DNA from: Aquirhabdus sp.
GTDB lineage: Bacteria; Pseudomonadota; Gammaproteobacteria; Pseudomonadales; Moraxellaceae
Direction of reading: 5' to 3'
DNA length: 64,000 nucleotides
Assembly (NCBI GenBank): GCA_030149815.1
Contig: JASLHI010000049.1
Location: 1 to 64,000 of the forward strand
The translations under genes were made by a program, and so were the position numbers. Below, in pieces: positions 16,816-24,923 of this stretch (the stretch's first letter is position 1; the number at the start of each line of letters is the position of its first letter). The notes beneath the pieces are model-generated. The model saw only the letters and a program-made list of their open reading frames with translations. It was not told the DNA's origin and did not search any database.

Positions 16816-16851
16816 TTAATCAACAAACTTATTAGGTGTTGTCCCCTTCCA
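16816..16851 (-). pseudogene. remnant of an AraC-family regulator C-terminus
   Basis: Reading minus, the last 11 codons and stop (WKGTTPNKFVD) match the end of the intact AraC gene at 22759 (WTGMTPKKFVD) in protein and, imperfectly, in DNA. Homology stops abruptly upstream. It is a diverged gene fragment at the far side of the RHS island from the intact copy. Confidence 0.6.
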
Positions 16852-17002
16852 GCAAGAGCAAGCGTAGGAGGATCAATTACAGGATCAGCAGAGCTGCATG
16901 GTGTGTGATCTTTTTTTAGGGTTCAGTTCATCTGATTTTTTATGCTTAGGAGGTTGTTTTTTGGTGGTAAATTTGATGGTAGAGATAAATCGAATTAAGG
17001 TT

Positions 17003-17030
17003 GGTGCAATGCGCTTTGGCTTATTGCACA
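17003..17030. repeat. dispersed palindromic repeat, copy 1
   Basis: GTGCAAT and ATTGCAC form a seven-base stem around a loop containing GCGCTTTGGC. A nearly identical copy lies at 47838-47866 in the opposite orientation and a degenerate one at about 47160-47189. It resembles REP-like elements. Confidence 0.65.
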
Positions 17031-17192
17031 CTACGCGGGCTGATAACTCTCCCAACTTTCAGGGAAAGCTACACTCCATGTATAGGGATCAAGAGTAGGC
17101 ACCATTGTATGGCTATCATTGTTGTTTAAAATTTCAGGGGCATTTACGAGTCGCAAATCAAACCCCATAATTCCTCTTTGAAGATGTTTCAT
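17031..17192 (-). CDS. small ORF, candidate truncated immunity protein
   Basis: 53 residues (MKHLQRGIMGFDLRLVNAPE...), no membrane segment, rich in aromatic residues at the end (DPYTWSVAFPESWESYQ). Its ATG overlaps the stop of an upstream open toxin-tail-like frame in an ATGA arrangement, which is typical of translationally coupled toxin and immunity genes. It stops one base before a dispersed palindromic repeat, so it may have been truncated by rearrangement. No family was recognised. Confidence 0.4.
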   Translation of the reverse strand: MKHLQRGIMGFDLRLVNAPEILNNNDSHTMVPTLDPYTWSVAFPESWESYQPA

Positions 17193-17368
17193 CGTGAAAA
17201 ATCCTCGTGAAAGTCTGGATATTGATAACAATCCCCTACACCAGCTGGTGGACTAGCCAAGACACCTTTACCAATTTTTCCACCCATTTTCTTCCACTTA
17301 CAGCGCTTTTCCCCAGGAATCCATTGATGGCGCTGTATTTGATCCGTTCCTCCTCGGGCAACGCTGGC
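17189..17368 (-). pseudogene. orphan RHS/polymorphic toxin C-terminal tail, 5'-truncated
   Basis: A 59-codon open frame with no suitable start runs down to the ATGA overlap at 17189-17192. The protein is basic and Cys/Gly/Lys-rich (RHQWIPGEKRCKWKKMGGKIGKG...). It lies downstream of the large RHS gene on the same strand and is immediately followed by a small ORF. This is the usual layout of displaced toxin-tail and immunity modules in RHS and CdiA loci. The role is inferred from arrangement only. Confidence 0.4.
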
Positions 17369-17382
17369 TTATTGGGTCGGGT

Positions 17383-17550
17383 TTAATGCATAAAGAATTG
17401 CTCTATAAAAAATAGTGCTATACCAAAGCCTGCGATAGCATTCCTTAAATATCCAATTCTCTTTTTTTGAGCGGGTTCTGCTGGTAGCTCTAAAAATGCG
17501 TAAATCCAAACTGATATAAAAACACACGCCATTCCAATAAAAGTTATCAT
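17383..17550 (-). CDS. small membrane protein downstream of RHS, candidate immunity protein
   Basis: 55 residues from ATG 17550 (MITFIGMACVFISVWIYAFLE...), with two probable membrane helices (about 2-22 and 36-53) joined by a polar, basic loop. The start lies one base after the RHS stop; an alternative ATG at 17565 overlaps the RHS gene. The position immediately after an RHS gene is where the cognate immunity gene normally sits. A membrane immunity protein would fit a toxin that attacks membranes, consistent with the Gly-rich RHS end. No family was recognised. Confidence 0.5.
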   Translation of the reverse strand: MITFIGMACVFISVWIYAFLELPAEPAQKKRIGYLRNAIAGFGIALFFIEQFFMH

Positions 17551-17551
17551 A

Positions 17552-20500
17552 TTAAGAGCACCCACATTTTTTCTTATCTACAACGGTGCTTGTTCCCGCT
17601 GCGCCTGTAATGCCTATATTTACACCGCCAAAAAGACTAGGACTTAAGGCATCATTAAGCGTTCTTGCTCCCCCAAGCTGAAGAAGTCCACCGCCTAACC
17701 CAATACCCCAGCCATATCCATAGTTAAATTCTTTATATGCGCCGTTTAATATATCAGGATTAGCATCATCTTGCCCATCCTCTAAAGATACAGATCCACC
17801 AGACATAGCAATTGGCAAACCAAACCCAACAGCCCAACCTGTTGTATGGACACGAGCATAAGCTGTATCTCCATTCTTGCACTTTGCATATAGCGTATAT
17901 ATTTCGAATATACGCCCACCGCCAACGCCTACGGGGCTAGACCTTTCAAATGGAGAGGCTGACATTGATAAAACAGATCCACTCCATTCAACCAATCCTT
18001 TTGGATCAATACCCCTCACTGGACTACCACCCACATAGCCATAGGTGTTCATCCCTGCCTTTAACCCAATAGGATCAGACTCGACATACCTGCTAGTGCT
18101 CGGATCATAGTCTCGGAAATAGTTATAACTTATCCCTACTTCCGCGTCAAAGTACTGACCTGCCATTCTAAGCGGCATCGTAAATACTGTCGCTGTCGGA
18201 TTTGTCGGCAATACGTCACCAAATGCATCACCTTCGAACCGCCACAATACCTGACGAGTTGTTCCATCCCCTTGCGTCACTGCTCTTGGCGTGCCCAAGT
18301 GATCCGTATGGACTCTCAGTAAAGTATTCGCAACGTCTTTGCTGTACATGCCCACGACGCGATCACCTAGCCAAATATACTCACGTATCATCGAGCCGTC
18401 TGGATTGTATTCTCCTAACAGATGCCCATGCTCGTCATACATGAAGTAGATGGTGCTTGTACCTCCGTTCTTGCTGATCCGTTGACCTAATCCATCATAG
18501 GTGTTGACAACCAGATTGCTTCCGTTTCGAATCGATATGCTGCGTCCTGCACTGTCATAAGCATAGTTTTTTACGCCATCGGTGACGAGTTGACCTGTTG
18601 ACAGATACATGGTGCTCAGCGAAGTCGTTGCTCCTGCGGCATTGACCGTCATGCTGTTGATTCTGTTGCTGCTGCTCTGGAGCGTGTAGATTGTCTCTAC
18701 GCCACTCAATGGGCAGATGCCTCGCCCTTCATAAACACCGTAATTGATGTAATGTTGTAAACCATTTACTTGTGCTTTAACCAGATCAGGCCACAGGTTG
18801 ACATAGGTTTGAGCGTTGAAGCTACAGGTGGACATCTTCTGACCACAAGGAGTACGGTTTTCATAAATTCCGTGGGTTAGCCAATGATTTTGGAGTTGGC
18901 TGCTATCGTAACCAAAGGCGTTTTTGAGGTCAGGATAGTAGTTCGCATAAGCATTGGCATCAAATGCACAGTAAGGCACGGTTTGAGATTGCGAGGTTGA
19001 TGATGAGACCTTGTAAGTACGGTTGCTATTGGCATCATAGCCATATGCTAAAGTTTGACTTGCCAAGACTTGCTGAACTAAGCGATCTAATTTGTCATGG
19101 GTATAGCTCTGTGTCCCTATACCTGCGGTTGTATCAGCAATGTTTAGAATACGATTACCCGCATCGAAAGTATACGTGTGATCTAGCACACCTGTAGAAC
19201 TGATATGGGTCATTCGACCATCAAGATCATAACTAAAGGTATTGGTATCTGTCGAGGTATTACTGTCACCCCAATTCCAACTAGCAACGCCTGCTGGACT
19301 ATAAAGAATATTTGAGAGTAATGTGCCAATATCAGTGCTAATGCCTGTGACTCGTCCTGCGGTGTAGTTGTACGTGATGTGATGTCCACTTGGCATCATA
19401 ATGTCACTGATTTTATTGCCAGCAAGGTATTTGTATTGAACACGAAGCGGTGCACTTGTTTTAAGCGCAATCTCTTTTTCAACCACATTACCTAGGGTGT
19501 CATGACTGTAGTGTATGGTGCTATTGGCATTCGATACGCTGGTTAAATAACCAATATCATTTGTTCCTGCATCATAGCCATACTGGGTAACAAGCTGTCC
19601 TGTTCCTGTACCATCGGTACGCTGTGTTACCCGGCTTAATTTGTCATAGGTGTAGCTATGCGATGTGCCATTGGCATCTACAACGGATGTCAGTTGACCA
19701 TTGTTATAAGATCTCGTTGTGAGTCCTGTATCTGGGCTATTCTCTTGTATATTTTCACCAAAAGCATTTGGTGTGTATGTTGTCTTGTTATTACGTGCAT
19801 CCGTTACCGCGAGCAATTGGTCGAGGGCGTTATAGCTGTATGTACTCGTATCATTGAGTGCATCAACATCTGTCACCTTCCGATCGAGAGCATCATAGGT
19901 ACTACTGCTATTTCTTGTTAATGCATCCGTCGTATTCGTTAAATTATTGAGGTTGTCATACGTGTAGGTGCTTGATTGGTTATTGTTTCCAATGTCTTGA
20001 GATACGCGCCCCAGATTATCAAATACCTGCTGGGTTTGAACTTTGATATTGCCCGTTGGGTCTTGGCTAACTGTTTTGGTAATGTCACCCGCACCATTCA
20101 AAGTATAAGTGATGCTATTACCCACGCTATCTGTTGCGCCGACTAAACGATGTGCATCATCGTAACTATAAGTCAGTGTTTCGCCGCTGGGCATTTGGAC
20201 TTGGGTCAATTGACCAATCGGATCATAGGTGTAAAGCGTAATATCGGTTCGTACTGTATTAGCCGTTAAAGGCTGACTCACGACCGCAGGTGTAGCGCCA
20301 TTATTATCAAACGGTGAACTCTGACCAAAAAGTTGGTATAGCGCATTGATCAAGTCAATGATCCATTGTGGCCATTGAATGGTGTTATTACCATCAATCG
20401 TCTGGTATGGATCACTAGAGACTGATTCACTCGTCTGCGTTACACGTCCAGCGTCATCATAGGTGTACTGAATCTGATGACCATTGGCAAAGTTGATGAG

Positions 20501-22549
20501 TTGGGGTTGCCCTAATGCATTGTAATTACTGTAAGTGGTCGTACGACCTAGATTATCTATGACTGAGTGCAAACTACCATTATTGTCATAGACGTATGTT
20601 GTAGATTGTCCTGCTGGATTGGTTTCTGTGAGTTTTTGACCAACGCTGTTATAGGTGTATGTCCAAACACGGCTGACATTTGGCGTAGCTGTGGTATCGG
20701 TAATGGTTTTGGTTAAGACGTTACCATTGGCATCGTAGGTATAGGCGGTGGTTCTGCCTTGTTCAGTGATCAGTACGGGTACAGGAAGATTTGGGTCCCA
20801 TTGCGTGGTAATGGTGCGCTGTTGTGGGGTGCCTACGGCTTCAGTACGGCTAGTTTCGAGATTACGAGTGAGGTCGTAGCTGTAGTTGGTCGTCACTCCA
20901 AAATGCGTATCTGACGCAATATTTCCTGCTGCATCGTAGGTATAGTTGTGCTCTTGTACGGTTGCACTACCACCCTGCATGAGCACTGTAGTCCCCACCA
21001 CTGGACTCCCTGAAGCAGTGATAACATAATAATTCTTCGTCAAGCCATGAGGGTCAGTGACGGCGTTATAGCCGTTTGCACTATAGTTTAGCGTGTAGTT
21101 TTCAACACCACCTGCCATTGAGGTCGAGATGCCTCGATCTGATGAGTCGTAAGCATAGCTCTCAAAACGAGTTCCTTTCTCATCAATAATTCCCGTCAAT
21201 AAATTTGGATTGCCTGATGGGGCAATGGTGCTGGTTTCGCTATACAGATAGGTTTTGATGCCATAGCCTGGACGAGAAACAGTACTGAGACGGTTCTGCA
21301 CATCGTAGGTGTACGTAATGGATTTTCCAGTCGGTAACGTCACCGAGGTCAAATAACCTGTCGTATTGTAGGTAAAAATCAGGCTTTGCCCAAAGTTGTC
21401 TGTGACCTGAGTTGGGTTGTAGTAAACCACAGCGGGTGTGGTTGAGGTCGCAACAACTGTTGTAGGATAAGTTAATGTGACGAATTGCCCATTGCGATAA
21501 GTAATCTTAGTTAAACGACCATTAGCATCATAGCTTTCAATGTCATTCGTTTTTATATTGATGACTTGCCATGTGCCATCAGCAAGCTGATTTAACTTCA
21601 ACCCCGCATCACGATTGATAAACCAACCACCTGTGCCTGCAATGGTGGTATCTGTATAATTATTCGACGCAAAAACATTCAGCCCATTCGGTCTCATCAG
21701 TGAAACATTTTTAACCGTAGAACCCTGGTTCGCGAAAAACAGGAGCTGCAAATTGTAGTTATGTGTCCATACTGTGCCAAATGGCGCAGCATTCGCACTC
21801 ACGCCCAATATGGAATTGTATGCAGAATCTAGGCTATTGTAATTCCGTTTAAATGAGAGTGGTCCAATCGTAGCTCGCCAATCCTCTTGGGGTTTGAATT
21901 TATTGCCTGATGTGATGGAGCAGGGATAGGGCGTTGAAGGGCATTGTTTAGCGACAGGTTTAATGAAATGGCACATCGGATAAGGGTAACCTTGGGCGCT
22001 CATGCCATCCCCAATCAGGGTTGAACCTATTGGACACGGATAGGTATTGTAGTCCAATTTGTAGATAACCCAATGCCCAACATTTGTACCATTGACGAAT
22101 GCTTGAATTCCCTTTTCCTGAGTCGATGGATTTCCATAATCATCTAACTCTGACCAAATCGAACCTACAGGAACCTGATCAATCGTTGATGCAGCGGGTA
22201 ACGGTGTATTGGTCGACCAACCACCAGCGTACGTTCCAGTTGTTTGAGCCCCCTGATTTAAAGCTGCGATTGCAGCCGCTTCGCTTGGATAAAGAACGGG
22301 TGGACCGAATTCTCCCCATGCATTTGCGTAACTCTCATTAGTCACTGTGAGTTTTGCATTAATACAGTTATCTGTACCGTGAAATTGAATACAAGTGGCA
22401 GCATTTGCAGAAAACGATGTGAAAAATAGACCAAAAATAAGGCTGATGAATAAAAATAGAAGGTGGAAAAATGATTTTTGAGCTTTTTTAAGGGAAGTTA
22501 ATCCAACAAAATGAATAATGTGGTGCACTCGCTTTTCCTTTTTTATCAT
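17552..22549 (-). CDS. secreted RHS/YD-repeat protein with an uncharacterised Gly-rich C-terminal domain
   Basis: 1665 residues. A long Sec signal ends near SANA (residue 50). It is followed by a DUF6531-like start (WRATIGPLSFKRNYNSL, about 225), many YD repeats forming the shell, and the conserved core YFDAEVGISYNYFRDYDPSTSRYVESDPIGL with DPKGL near residue 1515, after which the variable toxin part normally begins. The last 150 residues are Gly-rich (YGYGWGIGLGGGLLQLGG) and end KKKCGCS; no nuclease or deaminase motif was seen. Two copies of a F.A..Y...PDL...HW.THGIYE.R motif (about 1193-1278) interrupt the YD repeats. There is no PAAR or VgrG partner, so type VI delivery is not indicated. 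A small membrane ORF follows. Confidence 0.85.
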   Translation of the reverse strand: MIKKEKRVHHIIHFVGLTSLKKAQKSFFHLLFLFISLIFGLFFTSFSANAATCIQFHGTDNCINAKLTVTNESYANAWGEFGPPVLYPSEAAAIAALNQGAQTTGTYAGGWSTNTPLPAASTIDQVPVGSIWSELDDYGNPSTQEKGIQAFVNGTNVGHWVIYKLDYNTYPCPIGSTLIGDGMSAQGYPYPMCHFIKPVAKQCPSTPYPCSITSGNKFKPQEDWRATIGPLSFKRNYNSLDSAYNSILGVSANAAPFGTVWTHNYNLQLLFFANQGSTVKNVSLMRPNGLNVFASNNYTDTTIAGTGGWFINRDAGLKLNQLADGTWQVINIKTNDIESYDANGRLTKITYRNGQFVTLTYPTTVVATSTTPAVVYYNPTQVTDNFGQSLIFTYNTTGYLTSVTLPTGKSITYTYDVQNRLSTVSRPGYGIKTYLYSETSTIAPSGNPNLLTGIIDEKGTRFESYAYDSSDRGISTSMAGGVENYTLNYSANGYNAVTDPHGLTKNYYVITASGSPVVGTTVLMQGGSATVQEHNYTYDAAGNIASDTHFGVTTNYSYDLTRNLETSRTEAVGTPQQRTITTQWDPNLPVPVLITEQGRTTAYTYDANGNVLTKTITDTTATPNVSRVWTYTYNSVGQKLTETNPAGQSTTYVYDNNGSLHSVIDNLGRTTTYSNYNALGQPQLINFANGHQIQYTYDDAGRVTQTSESVSSDPYQTIDGNNTIQWPQWIIDLINALYQLFGQSSPFDNNGATPAVVSQPLTANTVRTDITLYTYDPIGQLTQVQMPSGETLTYSYDDAHRLVGATDSVGNSITYTLNGAGDITKTVSQDPTGNIKVQTQQVFDNLGRVSQDIGNNNQSSTYTYDNLNNLTNTTDALTRNSSSTYDALDRKVTDVDALNDTSTYSYNALDQLLAVTDARNNKTTYTPNAFGENIQENSPDTGLTTRSYNNGQLTSVVDANGTSHSYTYDKLSRVTQRTDGTGTGQLVTQYGYDAGTNDIGYLTSVSNANSTIHYSHDTLGNVVEKEIALKTSAPLRVQYKYLAGNKISDIMMPSGHHITYNYTAGRVTGISTDIGTLLSNILYSPAGVASWNWGDSNTSTDTNTFSYDLDGRMTHISSTGVLDHTYTFDAGNRILNIADTTAGIGTQSYTHDKLDRLVQQVLASQTLAYGYDANSNRTYKVSSSTSQSQTVPYCAFDANAYANYYPDLKNAFGYDSSQLQNHWLTHGIYENRTPCGQKMSTCSFNAQTYVNLWPDLVKAQVNGLQHYINYGVYEGRGICPLSGVETIYTLQSSSNRINSMTVNAAGATTSLSTMYLSTGQLVTDGVKNYAYDSAGRSISIRNGSNLVVNTYDGLGQRISKNGGTSTIYFMYDEHGHLLGEYNPDGSMIREYIWLGDRVVGMYSKDVANTLLRVHTDHLGTPRAVTQGDGTTRQVLWRFEGDAFGDVLPTNPTATVFTMPLRMAGQYFDAEVGISYNYFRDYDPSTSRYVESDPIGLKAGMNTYGYVGGSPVRGIDPKGLVEWSGSVLSMSASPFERSSPVGVGGGRIFEIYTLYAKCKNGDTAYARVHTTGWAVGFGLPIAMSGGSVSLEDGQDDANPDILNGAYKEFNYGYGWGIGLGGGLLQLGGARTLNDALSPSLFGGVNIGITGAAGTSTVVDKKKCGCS

Positions 22550-22758
22550 TTCGTTTTAATTGATTAGTATTTTTACTAACTATAGTTAAAAGCATTATTT
22601 AAAAATATTTAGAAGCATATTTTTATAAATTTATGGCTCAACCGAGCACAAAACTTTTTATATCTGCGCGTTTTCTAACATGCCATTCACTGTCGATTCA
22701 AGTTATTTTTTTATTACTCTTACTCAACCAACACAGAAATAAACAAGTATTCCAATAA
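22550..22758. other. AT-rich gap between RHS and the AraC gene
   Basis: Strongly AT-rich, especially 22555-22640, with no gene. It must hold the RHS promoter (minus strand). No clear terminator hairpin for the AraC gene was found. Confidence 0.5.
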
Positions 22759-23781
22759 CTAATCCACAAACTTCTTAGGCGTCATCCCCGTCCAGCGTTT
22801 AAACGCACGGGTAAAGTTAGCGGTATCGGTATAACCAAGCGTCTCGGCGATCGAATCCAAACTCATCTCTCGTTTGCGAAGCATTGATCTTGCTTTGTGT
22901 TGTCGCAACTCATCAATAACCGAGCTAAAGCTCTTATCTTCTTGTGCGAGTTGGCGTTGCAACGTTCGCGGAGACATATGCAGTTTCTCAGCAACATCCT
23001 CCAAAGTACAAAAACCTAACGCCTCATCGTATGCCAACTCACCCACCAAACGACTGAAGCTACTGTTTTTCATCACAGCATTTAACTCGCGCTTACACTG
23101 CTCTCGCGCCAAACGTGCCGTCATTGGATCCGCCATAATTAAAGGCAAATCCAAATAACTACTCGGAAAAATCAAACGCGTTTGTGGTTGCTCAAAGCTC
23201 ACTGTGCCAGGAATCAGATTTTCAAACCGAGAATAATACTCAGGACGCTTAAATGAACACTCAGCTGCACCCACTAAACGTTGCCCTGTAAGCGCTTCCC
23301 CCATCATCGCAAAACCCAGCATAAGTGCCATCACACCTGACGAACCCAGCGAATACTCAGGGTAGACCTCATTAAAATACAAGCTACAGTTATCCTCACC
23401 CACATCGAGCAGAATCGTAAAAGCTGATGACAGCACGCCAGAAAACTGCTGTGCGATCTCTAACGCTGCACGCACATCTTTACCAATCATGGCGGCAAAA
23501 CCAACTAGCCCATGACACGAAACCTTCATCTGTAGACCAAGCAAAAATCCAAGGCCGGGTTCGTTGGTCAATTGAACTGCACGCGCAAAAAGTTGTGAAA
23601 ACACTTCAAAGTCAAGATACCAAAATACATCATTGGCCTGTTCTAAGGTAACACCGCTTCCCTCCAACAGCTCTTCGGCAGAGATATTCATTCGCTCGAC
23701 AACGTCGATCAGCAAGCCGATGTAGATCGCAAGAATCTTCGGCTGTGAGGTCACGGATGAGGAAGTTGTGGTTGGACGCAT
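22759..23781 (-). CDS. AraC-family transcriptional regulator (OruR/ArgR-like N-domain)
   Basis: 340 residues. An N-terminal arabinose-binding-type domain (about 15-205; ...GLLIDVVERMNISAEELLEGSGV..., GLGFLLGLQMKVSCHGLVGFAAMIG) precedes the double helix-turn-helix AraC domain (about 240-340; LEDVAEKLHMSPRTLQRQL and LDSIAETLGYTDTANFTRAFKRWTG). This architecture is common among regulators of lipid or alkane metabolism. It is divergent from the ferritin-like hydrolase gene with a 109-base gap and probably regulates it. A fragment like its 3' end occurs at 16816. Confidence 0.88.
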   Translation of the reverse strand: MRPTTTSSSVTSQPKILAIYIGLLIDVVERMNISAEELLEGSGVTLEQANDVFWYLDFEVFSQLFARAVQLTNEPGLGFLLGLQMKVSCHGLVGFAAMIGKDVRAALEIAQQFSGVLSSAFTILLDVGEDNCSLYFNEVYPEYSLGSSGVMALMLGFAMMGEALTGQRLVGAAECSFKRPEYYSRFENLIPGTVSFEQPQTRLIFPSSYLDLPLIMADPMTARLAREQCKRELNAVMKNSSFSRLVGELAYDEALGFCTLEDVAEKLHMSPRTLQRQLAQEDKSFSSVIDELRQHKARSMLRKREMSLDSIAETLGYTDTANFTRAFKRWTGMTPKKFVD

Positions 23782-23890
23782 ATTTTGTACTGGCGTGAAG
23801 TGACAGAAAGATGTCGTACTGTGAACTATATCACATCAAATATTAGACACATAATGATGGTGTACGATTGTTCACCAGAGGAAATATCCC

Positions 23891-24811
23891 ATGAGCGCGA
23901 TTACTAATATTGACCAAGCACAAGCAAAACCTGTCACACAAAAACCAGTTGCTAAAGCACAAGCTAAGATTCCACCACGCAGAATCGACTTCAATTTTTC
24001 TGCTGAAAATGTGCCGCGCTATTATGTTGGGAATGATCCGTTCCTCACTACATTTGTGACTGCCTTGTCTTCTGTATTTCCTGAAGGTGAGTTTTTCTTT
24101 GTTGAGTCTGTGCGTCATTATCGCGACCGCGTCACCGATCCTGCACTTAAAGCAGACGTCTCTGGTTTTATTGGTCAAGAAGCATTGCACTCTCTTGCAC
24201 ACAAAGCATTCAATGATGCAGCAACAGTTCAGGGCTTCCAAGTTGACAAATTAGATCGTGATATTGGTGTCATATTACGTACTGTCAAACGTTTAACACC
24301 ACCGATGTTTCATCTTGCAGTGACAGCATGTTTGGAGCATTACACTGCTGTATTCACGGAAATGTTGCTTAAACGCGAAGATGTCATCGAACTCTTTTCT
24401 CCTGAAATCCGAAATCTTTATCTTTGGCATTCTGTTGAAGAAAATGAACATAAGAATGTTGCTTTTGATGTCTACGAAACTGTAGGTGGTGGCTATTTGC
24501 TTCGTGCTGGAACGATGATTCCAGTGACGGTTGTTTTCTTTGCAGTTATTCTCGCTTTCCAAGCACGTTTACTTGCGAAAGACGGTCAACTCTTGAATGT
24601 TCGCCAGAATATTAAAGGCTTCAACTTCATTTTTGGATTCAAAGGCGTATTTTCTACTTTAATGCCGCAATACATTGACTGGTTCAAACCAAACTTCCAT
24701 CCAAGCCATCATGATACAGATGCATTATTGGACAAATGGAGAAATACTTTGTTTGGTGAAAATGGTGTATTGACCAGTAAATTGGTGAAACCAAAAAGTC
24801 AGAAAGCTTAA
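23891..24811 (+). CDS. ferritin-like predicted metal-dependent hydrolase (COG3687)
   Basis: 306 residues, matching the COG3687/PF10118 family. Glu and His residues that could hold a di-metal centre are seen in EGEFFFVESVRHY, GQEALHS, CLEHYTA and HSVEENEHKN, an EX2H/EX3H-rich helical bundle pattern. A hydrophobic segment near 210-230 suggests membrane association. GAGG precedes the ATG. The biochemical activity of the family is not settled. Pairing with a divergent AraC regulator is typical, so inducible expression is likely. Confidence 0.75.
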   Translation: MSAITNIDQAQAKPVTQKPVAKAQAKIPPRRIDFNFSAENVPRYYVGNDPFLTTFVTALSSVFPEGEFFFVESVRHYRDRVTDPALKADVSGFIGQEALHSLAHKAFNDAATVQGFQVDKLDRDIGVILRTVKRLTPPMFHLAVTACLEHYTAVFTEMLLKREDVIELFSPEIRNLYLWHSVEENEHKNVAFDVYETVGGGYLLRAGTMIPVTVVFFAVILAFQARLLAKDGQLLNVRQNIKGFNFIFGFKGVFSTLMPQYIDWFKPNFHPSHHDTDALLDKWRNTLFGENGVLTSKLVKPKSQKA

Positions 24812-24830
24812 TCGCCTTAGACATCTGTAT

Positions 24831-24909
24831 GGGTAACCTAAGTGGTTACCCTTATGACTGTTTTTTTGAGTTTATTCACCGCTGTCAAACCTACAGCGGT
24901 GATTTTTTT
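24831..24909. terminator. tandem terminators between convergent genes
   Basis: The first hairpin, GGGTAACC/GGTTACCC (24831-24851), is followed by a T tract at about 24860. The second, TCACCGCTGT/ACAGCGGTGA (24876-24902), is followed by seven T. They serve the hydrolase gene on plus and can act bidirectionally for the monooxygenase gene. Confidence 0.85.
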
Positions 24910-24923
24910 ATGTTTGATGGTTC

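Noticed and set aside
16898..17098. 66-residue open frame on the plus strand near the RHS island
   Set aside because: It reads through the dispersed palindrome and is Cys/Leu-rich by chance; no ribosome site or conserved feature.
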